Program-made: the position numbers and the translations under genes | Shown: one piece after another, positions 55,715-64,000 of the stretch | Layout: each line of letters starts with the position of its first letter | How positions within the stretch are numbered: the stretch's first letter is position 1 | Notes under the pieces: generated by a model | The model's input: only the letters and a program-made list of their open reading frames with translations | Told to the model about the DNA's origin: nothing | Databases searched by the model: none | Source: Chimonanthus salicifolius | Lineage: Eukaryota; Streptophyta; Magnoliopsida; Laurales; Calycanthaceae | Direction: 5' to 3' | Assembly: GCA_013350335.1 (NCBI GenBank) | Contig: CM023538.1 | Location: 54,108,769 to 54,172,768, forward strand | Length of the DNA: 64,000 bases

Positions 55715-57140
55715 GTATGAATGTTGTTAGAGTTGTTTCTGAGATATTGGTGGATATGGTGTAGAAATTGGAAAAGATTTAGAGGGACTTCTTGTGGGAT
55801 AAAGAGAGAAGAAAAAGTTCCACTTCTTAGGCATGGAAGTGTCTTTTTGGGTAGGATATATGGGTTGAAGATATGGCTCAAAATTTGCTTATTATTATTA
55901 TTATTATCATTATTTTGGACATGTTATTTCATTAAAAACAAAAACCGGCATAAGATCCGTCAAAAAGTACAAAGGATTGGAAAAAGCCTAACATTGGCAC
56001 ACCACAAACACCCAGAGAAAAAGGAAAGGGCATAAAACAAATTATAAAAGGACTATCAGCTATTGTAGCCCAATACAATTCTTCCAAGCTCTCGAGATAT
56101 CTGAGATGGAGAAAGAATGAAACTTAGGAAGCGAAGAAGCCCAAGCTGCGCACTTTGCCTTGACTCGAAAAGTGACCTCCTTCGAGGATTCCTCACAATC
56201 AGCATTCAGAAGCATCTCACCCTAATCATAGTAAAACAAAAAATAACAACTTGGAGAGAGGATCAAACTACATAATGATTGCCAGAAACCTAGGTTTTAG
56301 AATGCCCCTAGATGACCATCTCACTTGATAGACTATGCAAAGTGTGTTTCTACAAATTAGAGAGTGGGAAACATGTGAGAACAGACAGACTTCTAGGTGA
56401 AGTTAGGTTGATTGTTCTTGTGATATCTTTATCAAAGTAGCCTGAATCCATCCTTAAAAGATCAACTTATTAAAGCACTACAAACCATTGAATGTTTTAA
56501 TCTAGATTACTCCTAAGTAAATAGATGTGAAAGACTTGTATTGCCCAAGTGCCCCTGCTAACTTATTAATAATCAAATGAAGTCGTCTTCTTCGTATTGG
56601 TTGGGTGGAAAGAATCAAATGAAACTGAACTTTTTAGTATAGGAGAACCTTGACTATATGGACTTCCCTAGGGCTAGGAAAACTTCTTATTGAAAGCGAC
56701 TCGGAAAATGCAGTTAAATGGGTTACGGGAGTGAAACGACCCCTTTGGAGATTAACAATAGTGGTTAGGGAGATAAAGGCTTTACTCAATGGCCGAGAGA
56801 TAACTTTTTCTGAAGTCCGGGCTAACGGAGTTGCATACTTCTTTGCGAAACACGGAATTGACTCACCACTCCAGGGTGTTATTTATCTGTGACTCATAGG
56901 GTGGTTAGCCTAGAAGGATGTTTGTGTAGTTTTCAGTGGTTAGGCTGGTTTGTTTTGTACTCATTGGAGTCGTGGTTATTTTTGGCACATTTGCTATTGT
57001 GGGCTGGGTTATACTGTATGTTTTTGCTTTTTTTCTTTCTATCTCGGGTTTACATCTCTTAAACCCATTTTCTCCTTTTTATGTTTCTTGTACTTTCATG
57101 TTTTTACTAATGATATTTATCCTGTTACAGCTAAAAAAAG
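55715..57140 (+). mobile_element. L1 LINE fragments (RT end and RNase H)
   Basis: At 55715-55860 the shifted frames read KLEKI-RDFLWDKERRKKFH, the L1 stretch before zf-RVT. At 56650-56892 an RNase H end reads LGKLLIESDSENAVKWVTGV and REITFSEVRANGVAYFFAKH, then a stop. The 3' UTR runs to an A-rich end near 57140. Between them are an (ATT)n run (about 55893-55912) and a stretch (55915-56640) that includes a minus-strand L1-like tail (TTTTTAATGAAATAACATG). The pieces may be one element interrupted, or two. Confidence 0.68.
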
Positions 57141-57888
57141 AACTTAATACTAATCAAAACTTAATAAGTTAGTGTTCAAACAAAAGTAGCTCAAGATAAA
57201 GAAGTTTTTAAACAAACCCAAAATAAGTGAGTGTCCTAGTAAACCCATTCTTGTGGATCATTTGAACCATAGGTTTTTCGTAATATATCGATGAGTTCCA
57301 TACCCACATGAAGGACACAGTTTCTCCTTGATACTTTTATCTCTTTTCATCTTTATCATGTAATCCTTGGATATCGCCAGAATCTAATCTGTCTCGAAGT
57401 AGGTACGCCTCATCATATTTCTGTTAGTTATGAAGGAATCAAAACCTTTTATTGGACCTTTATGGTTCGACTATGAGCACTGTCCAATTGTGCTATGGGT
57501 TTTAATTTATTATTACTAGCTGTTTTTTCTGTTCTCTCTGTTGAAATTAGATTTTATGCTTCACATTTAATTGGCCTCTTGCTTCTCTATTATGTTATTA
57601 TTTTTGTTTGCAGTCAAGAAATCTGTCTTTTGTATATAATTGCTGGTTATTTTAATTCCCCATTTATGATGTAGAAAGAAAATCATTCTTCATTTCAATA
57701 TATTATCTTTAATTTGTTTGTTTTAGTTTGCTATACCATTCTGTACTTGTTGCATTTTTCTTACGGAAGCAATGCATTTGTTCTAACTGGTGGTTATTCT
57801 TGTAGAATTTTTAAAATAGAATTTTCCATTAAAATTTTAATGTTTCATTATCTGTGCGTGATTTGGTGGCTGCTTTTCATGAAATTAG

Positions 57889-58023
57889 GAGCTCTTAGTC
57901 ATAGATGATCTTCTGTCTGCTTTGGCTGGAATTGAGGGGCGGTATATTTCAGTGAAAAGAGTTCGTGGGAAGGAAGGTCATGTTACCTTCCAGATTGATG
58001 CATCCATGGATTTAGCACTACAG
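57889..58023 (+). CDS. GCP2: GCP2 exon 4 (start of the GCP N-terminal domain)
   Basis: 135 bp, 45 codons: ELLVIDDLLSALAGIEGRYI, SVKRVRGKEGHVTFQ, then IDASMDLALQ. This opens the Spc97/Spc98 N-terminal domain, which makes lateral contacts between GCP subunits. It is strongly conserved among plant GCP2 proteins and is the best evidence for the gene. The acceptor is GAAATTAG, and the donor GTGTAG at 58024 is weak but in the expected place. The frame is phase 0 on both sides. Confidence 0.92.
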
Positions 58024-58096
58024 GTGTAGGGAAAATGGTCCATTTATTTGGTTTTATTTGTTGGTTTTCTGAACTGATTTGAACTTACTGTTTCAG

Positions 58097-58228
58097 GAAA
58101 TGACAAAGCGGATATTTCCTATCTGTGAGAACTTTTTGGCAATAAGTCATTTTGTTGAGTCAAGGTCCCATTTCAAGAGTGGTTTAGTCAATCATGCCTT
58201 TGCAGCTGCAATAAGATCACTTCTTCTG
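58097..58228 (+). CDS. GCP2: GCP2 exon 5
   Basis: 132 bp, 44 codons: EMTKRIFPICENFLAISHFV, then ESRSHFKSGLVNHAFAAAIR, then SLLL. It continues the GCP N-terminal domain, with the conserved F-V-x-SR-x-x-F-x-x-GLVNHAFAAA stretch. The acceptor is CTGTTTCAG, the donor GTAGGT. Intron 4 is only 73 bp, a contrast with its 8.6-kb neighbour. Confidence 0.92.
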
Positions 58229-59063
58229 GTAGGTGTATCTGTATTATTAATCATCATTTGTTTTGTTTAGTTTAGGTTACAGGTCAGAATGAATTCTGTG
58301 CATAGTCCTGTTATAAGATTACTGTGAAGCTATAAATGCTTTTACTCTTTGGTATTTATGTAGAAGGAAAGGGAGAAATTGTAGAAAATGTTAGTGTAAA
58401 AAGATTCTAGGCTAAATTTGCTCAATTGATCATTTTTTCTTTTGAGATTTACTCACTATCATCACTTTGTTCATGGTATAATGCCTTGCCTCAATAAGCT
58501 ACACTGATGAATCACTTTCTGTCAGTTCTTTTTTTTTTTTTACCTCCAATAATTTTGCAGCCAGTGCAACCTTTAAATGTGTAAGATTAATCATTTGCAG
58601 TTACCAAGATGTGAAAGCTGATCTCAGAAGGGGAATGTGACTGATGATGATGTTTTGTTTGTAGTCTCCAAGATGTCCTGATTTAGTTGTTGGCTTGTGT
58701 GTATATGCATATATATGTGATGCCCTAATTTAGTTGTGTTTGTGCTTATGTGCTGGTGGGGGTGGGTGTGGGTGGGTGGGCCTTCGTGCATTTAATTTCT
58801 ATGAAATATTTTCCTTCTTTCTCATAAAAGGAAATACTCCAGAGCATCGATTCATCATTCATGCCCCTCTATGCTCGATTTTGGTATTTCTTGAGAAATT
58901 GGGTTTGTCTGCCTTTAAAGAAAAACTTTTATCTCATATAAATTATAGAAGGTTAGGGGGCATTTTAGACTCATGCTAAACATCATTTTGTTAGTAGGTC
59001 ACCAATTTACTTGCTTATGAAATCGTCCATTTACCTTAAATAACAGAATTTGTTTATTTTTTT

Positions 59064-59480
59064 TTTTGAAAAATTCACAATGTATTAATTAGGAAAAGTT
59101 ACAGTATAAGAATGATAGACTGACCCTTTTACACACAAAAAAAAACTAGAATCAATATCCCAATACATCCAGTGTATCCCCCAAGAACCACTATATACAA
59201 AATTACAAGGTTACAGAAAAACCAAAAAAACCCTTTGTATGATCCACTCCTAGCTTGGCCAAGAAATCTGTAGCGCTATTGGCTGACCTTGTAACCTGCC
59301 TGAAAGAGAGAGCCTTATCCTTGCAAATCGAGGAGATGACCCTAGCAATGTGATGGAGTCTCCATGGAGGAATCCTCTTCCTGGAAGCCCAAGCAATGGT
59401 GTTTGCCTAATACGACTCTCAGTACTATAGCTTCCCAAGGACGCAGATGAAGTGCTTTTTTTATAGTCAGAAGTTAAGCC
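59064..59480 (-). mobile_element. L1 LINE 3' fragment
   Basis: On the minus strand a frame reads QVTRSANSATDFLAKLG (about 59295-59245), the C-terminal end of L1 RNase H. It is followed by 3' UTR and poly(A) (T run near 59064-59078). Upstream RNase H coding is present but frameshifted. The 5' limit is uncertain. Confidence 0.68.
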
Positions 59481-59499
59481 TCGTTTGAATCCCTAGTAC

Positions 59500-60419
59500 C
59501 TATGGGTTCAGTAAAGAAAGATAGGACTTCCCCTCGATGGTTATGTAGCACTCTTCAGGGATGGACCAGGTATCTGATGTTCAATGTTTTGGTTACCCTC
59601 TTCAGGGATGGACCAGGTATCTGTTCCATGCCTTCAGAAGCAGACTTGGAAGATAGGTGGAGGTGGCCGAAACGAATCTGAATCAGACAGACTGTTCTTT
59701 ACTAAACTTTCTACTGGAGATTGGAATCCTCGAGCAGCTATTGTCCACAGTATCCTTGCATCTCAATGGTGAATAGTTTAGGATCGTGATTCGAGAGATA
59801 ACAGAATGCAGGGCTTTCCAGGAAGTCTATCTGGTGTCTGATTCGTCGTCAGAAAATCTTCTATTTTCGCCAGAAAGGGTGTAGTCCCAGCAACCACCGT
59901 TTCCGCCACGTGGCAAGCATGTCTCTCGTTCACGGACTTCGAAAACCCAACAATCAATACTTCTGCCACGTGGCGAGCATACTGCAGGAATGGAAGAAGA
60001 AACGGGTGAAAAGGAGAAGGAGTTTCGAGGCGATGAAAAGATGGAAGAAGGCGAAAAGACCGAGAAGGAGAAGGTAGAGGCAAATCTAGGGATTGGTTGT
60101 TCCTTTGGCAACAAACGGTCGAGAGACACTCAAACTCTCTCTCTGGGAATTGAAGGGTCTGCAAGGACCTTCGCTCTTGGAAAACGAGACAGACGAGAGG
60201 GAGTCCTGAGGCGAAGATGGAGAGCCAGCTGCAAATGTGAAGATTGAGAAGGAGAAGGACGAAACTCGAAAGGGGTTGGCTGCATCTTTGGAAACCAATC
60301 ACTAGAAGATCTCCAGAATCCCTATCGCTGGATGGGGAAGAGTCTTCAGGGACTATCGCCTTTGCAAAAGGCTTCGAAAGAGGGACTTTCATTATCACAT
60401 CCGAATTTGGGGTGTGACA
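59500..60419 (-). repeat. Possible LTR in GCP2 intron 5
   Basis: On the minus strand TGTCACACCCCAAATTCGG starts at 60419, right after the purine tract AGAAGAGGGATAAA. This is the layout of a polypurine tract followed by a 3' LTR. The sequence is GC-richer than the intron and includes repeated words (CCACGTGGC at about 59908 and 59972). A 232-codon minus-strand frame (60476-59778) crosses the proposed boundary and matches no family I know. The other LTR end and the partner LTR were not found. Confidence 0.4.
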
Positions 60420-60801
60420 TTTATCCCTCTTCTGCCAACCACTCTGAGTCGGGACATCCCTCAAAGCCCGGCCCATTCATTTCAGCTCATCTCATCAGCT
60501 GAATCCTTATCCAAATAAGGCCTTAGGCCCAGCTCACTTCTCGCGAGGCCCAATCTCGGATTTGGGATCAATTTCAGATCAGAATTCTGGCCGAGTTCTG
60601 AAAAAAACAAGGCTAATTTAAAAAAGAAAAAAGAGACCAAAAAAGAAAAGAATAACAGATAAAAAGGAGAGGCCCAACAATCGGGTTTCTGCAAAACTGC
60701 AGTTACCCCCTGTCGCTGAAACCAAAACCAAAAAAGAAAAGAAAAAGAGAACAAGCCTCGGGCTGGGTCAATTCTGTGTTGGAAGAAGGAATGCTTCGTG
60801 G

Positions 60802-61026
60802 TAGGATAAAGACGACATTACACTCAGGAGGCTGTTTGGAGAGGAAGACAGTGCTACCCCAAATCAGGATCCAGCAGAAAACATTCTAAGGAAACGTGGC
60901 TATTCAGAGGCAGACAGAAAGGAAATCCTGAAAATCGGAAGAGACCTTGGGATTCAATTCAACTTAAAAAAGGAGGCAGAAAGAGCATTGAGACAAATCG
61001 AGGACATTGAATGTTTATGGTCTTAA
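60802..61026 (+). pseudogene. Unrecognised 70-odd-codon coding remnant
   Basis: After a TAG, the frame reads DKDDITLRRLFGEEDSATPN, continues as RKRGYSEADRKEILKIGRDL and GIQFNLKKEAERALRQIEDI, and ends in a stop. The composition (charged, helical, low in Cys) looks like real protein rather than chance. There is no start codon and no family that I recognise. It may be a retroelement spacer region or a captured exon. Confidence 0.4.
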
Positions 61027-61749
61027 CCAATTAACTATTGAGACTTGCTCATGCTTCTTTTTTAATGGTCAATCTTTTTCTTGGTCCTCTCCAATGATCT
61101 TTTTGCCCCTACCATTGTAAGCATATTAAACAAAACTAGATTCATTTTACTGAAGTAAATATGTACCTCTTCTTCATCACCTTTGATCTTATGATCTTGA
61201 CCATCCATCAGTTCCTATCTTTATGATTCACATGAGTCTCATGAATCATGTCAATGATGTCAATGCTTATGTTATTAGTGGAATGAGTTGTTGACTCTTA
61301 TCTTACCTGAATCCAATGAAAAATCTTCTTCAAATGAACAAGGTTATTTAGCTCTTGCAGAACACATGCTAGTTGTTGTGATAATTGCATAACCTACCTT
61401 TCTAGGGTTTCTAGTATGCCGTTTTCCTGATCTTTTTGGTCATTATTGTCTCCTCAACCATTCTTTTGATGCCCTTTTTAATATCCCCTTTCAAGTAAGC
61501 TCCACCTTTGATTTAGTGAAAATTGCAAATTACCTGTGAAATGATGGAGGAGCTTGATTTTGGCTCCAAAAGTCATTCTAGATCCTGTCTTTGAGCAAGT
61601 GCTGAAGCATTGATGCCCAAAGAATGCTACCCATAGTTTTTTTATTCCCCTAAAGAATCATTGAAGCCAACTTTCAAAAACCAAACAATAAAATAAAATT
61701 GAAGCCCACAAATCTCAACCATAATTTAAGAAACAAAGCCAACCAATTG

Positions 61750-62480
61750 TAATCTATATCATCATCAATTGTCCATTGTCATAATCATCGTCATCATTTC
61801 AAGGTTACTAATCCCATCTATCCGGAGTCGGCTTTCTAAGTCCATCTCATTTATTAAGACCTATAAAATACTATATCCTCCATTACCTTACAATTCGTCA
61901 TATCCTTCTATACCCTTTCCAACCAGGTTTTTGGAAGTTCGCCTCTCCTTTTTCGTTCCTCCTTCTTGCTTGCTTTCAAGTTTTCTTGTAGGGGGCATTT
62001 CTAGTCTCCTATATGTGTCCAAACCAACTTAAATGACCTCCCCTTATTTTTTCATCTACTGGGCAACTCCAAAGGTTTTTCTGATGTGCTCATTTCTAAT
62101 TCTGTCTTTTAACTTACTCAAATCATTCATATTAGAGTACACTTTTTTGTTACCATTACATTGCTTTCATATTTTTCTTAATTGCCCGACACTGCGCTCC
62201 ATAAAGCTTTGGTAGCGTAATAGTTGTTTTATAGACCTCCCTTTAATCTACACGATAATCTTTTGTTGCATAGCACACTTCTAGCTCGTCTACACTTAAA
62301 CTACTCCACTTCCATCATTTTGGTCATGTCAAGATCTATTATTCCGTTTGGTTCATTAGTTGCCCCTAAATATCAAAATTTATCACAATGTGAAAATAAG
62401 TGATTTCCAATTTTAATCGGTTCTTTTTCCATGCTTTCTAAATCACTGAAGTCACATCTTTGCTTTACTTATTGTCAACC
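61750..62480 (-). mobile_element. RTE LINE 3' fragment, antisense to GCP2
   Basis: The reverse complement matches the 3' part of the RTE at 44000-45190: TTCACATTGTGATAA, GACAGAATTAGAAATGAG, AGTTGGTTTGGACACAT, and the terminal GGATAGATGGGATTAG with a GATGAC-type tail near 61750-61800. It is 5'-truncated and decayed. It explains the repeated CATCATC words on the plus strand. Confidence 0.75.
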
Positions 62481-63493
62481 CTTTTTGTCTCCAAGGCTTT
62501 CCTCCTCAATTTCAATTTCTTGTTCAATTTATTTATTGTTTCACCAGTTGGCACTGTGTCAGGTGGAAAATCATACACTATGACACTACATCCTGTATAT
62601 TTGACATATATGGGATATCACTTCCGAAAACTAGGGTTTAAGAATGATATACTCTTAACATTGAATCCAGATAGATGTGTTCAAATCCCGAGAGAGAGTG
62701 GTAGTAGGAAGTATTCATGTGGATGATGCATGGAAAAAATCATCCCCATTTGAAGGTCCTAAGCCATGATTTAAGAAACCCAAAGTTCAATGGTATTTGA
62801 GGGAAATATTTTTATGTCTGATTCAAGGGTGCATGTCATTCCAATTTGTATCAATTTTGGGCATATGATAGTTCATAGGGAAGACATGTGTTTGATAGTT
62901 TGGATGGGTCACAGGTAGGCCTTACATTTTTCAGGGGTTCATTGGGTTATAAGCTCCATTTGACAAAGATGTACTGGTTCCTACTAGGACATAGCATTAA
63001 TCAAATGACTTGTGACAATCTTTTAATTCAGATCATTGTACAAGTCATAGTTTCTAATCTTGGCCATAGATTAAAAGAGATGTTAATATCCCTGTAACTA
63101 ATTAAAAATAACGAAAGCAAGATTTGGAGTAGTTCTAATCATGTTGGACTTTGGATCTCCATTAATGTGAATATTGGGCCTGTTAATGGGGTTTGGTCCT
63201 GGTCTCTTAAGGGCTGCAATGTATGCCATGCCAAATGCCAACACCAACTTCATGTGTGATCCACAATCTCAGTTGCATTAGAATCTCATCAAGAATCTGA
63301 CATGGAGATATGCTTGACATGGGTACAATCGTCATCTTTAAGATCCTAAAAAAAAGGAGTTAATAGATACAAGGTTAGAAATTTGTTGATGTTTTTTTTG
63401 GATCCCATGAGAAACAAAGGAGTTAATCAAGACAAGAATATGTCACTCTTTGGGTGAAAAACCAAATACTTAGTACTCCCCTCCCTCCCCCCA

Positions 63494-63500
63494 CCCCCCC

Positions 63501-63531
<31 letters not shown>

Positions 63532-63544
63532 AAAAAAAAAAAAA
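63494..63544. repeat. Adjacent C28 and A23 homopolymers
   Basis: A run of 28 C is followed without a break by 23 A, inside GCP2 intron 5. Such a junction is a likely site of sequencing or assembly error. Confidence 0.9.
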
Positions 63545-63925
63545 CCTTTGTACAAGCATTTGCATGGTGACCTCAAAGTCGATTTCTACATTTGAAGTCC
63601 ATGATTTGGTGTTCTAGAGAATCTCCATTGCAACATTTTGGATGGACTACATAGAAACATTACGCTTTGGAAATACTATCCCTCAGAAACATTATGCTTT
63701 GGAAATACTATTCCTCTAATATTTGGAATGTTTTCTGTTGACATAATTGCAAATAGTTACTCCAGTTTGCGTTGAACTTTTACTTTGAGACAGTGACCTA
63801 AAAGGTTAAGATAGTTCTATTCTGGACTTCTTTTTATAATTTTGGAGGTGGAGATGCATCTATGGACATTCTCTCATAAAAATCGTAGCGAATGCTTGAT
63901 CTTTTCTGTTTTTCCCCTTTATAAG

Positions 63926-64000
63926 GATTACCAGGCCATGGTGGCACAATTGGAGCATCAGTTCCGACTTGGAAAACTTTCCATTCAAGGTTTATGGTTT
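63926..64000 (+). CDS. GCP2: GCP2 exon 6 (cut by the window edge)
   Basis: The exon starts after CTTTATAAG and reads DYQAMVAQLEHQFRLGKLSI then QGLWF to the last base of the window. This is the next conserved stretch of the GCP N-terminal domain in plant GCP2, in frame with exon 5 (SLLL-DYQAM). The rest of the gene, including the gamma-tubulin-binding C-terminal domain, lies beyond the window. Confidence 0.92.

Larger units (their letters stand above)
49334..57888 (+). other. GCP2 intron 3, about 8.6 kb, with nested transposons
   Basis: The boundaries are CAG|GTATGT at 49333/49334 and ATTAG|GAGCTC at 57888/57889, both phase 0. Contents are a nest of L1(-), L1(+) and an LTR element (50252-54659), an RTE fragment (54758-55600), and L1 pieces (55715-57140). 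The stretches 49334-50235 and 57141-57888 show nothing beyond plant intron sequence. Confidence 0.8.
58229..63925 (+). other. GCP2 intron 5, about 5.7 kb
   Basis: Donor GTAGGT and acceptor CTTTATAAG. It contains an L1(-) fragment (59064-59480), an LTR-like GC-rich block (59500-60770), an unrecognised 70-codon frame (60802-61026), an RTE(-) 3' end (61750-62480) and a poly-C/poly-A run (63494-63544). The stretches 58229-59060, 61027-61740 and 62490-63490 show nothing else recognisable. Confidence 0.8.

Overview
This window is nuclear DNA of a flowering plant with a repeat-rich genome. The evidence is three plant genes with GT-AG introns (cytosolic class I fructose-bisphosphate aldolase, an ATL-type RING-H2 protein with an N-terminal membrane segment, and the gamma-tubulin complex subunit GCP2), plus plant-type Ty1/copia, Ty3/gypsy, L1, RTE, SINE, TRIM and hAT elements. 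I cannot name the species. No prokaryotic system, CRISPR array, rRNA gene or intact tRNA gene is present.

Layout. 1-1.7 kb: two small hAT-type elements and an old MITE relic. 1.74-2.81 kb (+): the aldolase body, whose true first exon is not visible. 3.9-4.3 kb: a tRNA-derived SINE (-) split by a 204-bp insertion. 5.0-17.4 kb (-): the RING-H2 gene in three exons. Its second intron is about 10.8 kb and holds an L1 tail, a copia relic, a gypsy relic, an inverted pair of gypsy ends and a 3 x 474 bp tandem array. Two single-base frame breaks in the exons suggest either a decaying gene or assembly errors. 18-28 kb: no host gene; SINEs, a copia fragment (-) interrupted by a foldback hAT element, and a complete 505-bp TRIM. 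28.4-35.1 kb: one hAT element carrying a nearly whole copia element whose 3' end is replaced by five LTR-like tandem units, and also a small MITE. 35-42 kb: RTE debris, two more MITEs and a second copy of the same hAT family with a transposase C-terminal remnant. 42-45.8 kb: a decayed RTE LINE with an internal 571-bp duplication and a hAT element in its tail.

46.7-64 kb (+): GCP2, six exons visible, running off the right edge. Intron 3 (8.6 kb) contains a three-level nest: L1(-), then L1(+), then a non-autonomous LTR element, plus further RTE and L1 pieces. Intron 5 (5.7 kb) contains an L1(-) fragment, an LTR-like GC-rich block and an RTE(-) fragment.

The three host genes are functionally unrelated (glycolysis/gluconeogenesis, ubiquitin ligation, microtubule nucleation). 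The main story is how host genes are expanded by nested transposons: target-site duplications, an empty paralogous site and restored promoter spacing allow many insertions to be placed in order. I found no previously undescribed multi-gene system. The most informative points are the two TE-stuffed genes, a four-copy TCGGG-rich hAT family, a 0.86-kb foldback hAT and the LTR-derived tandem array.
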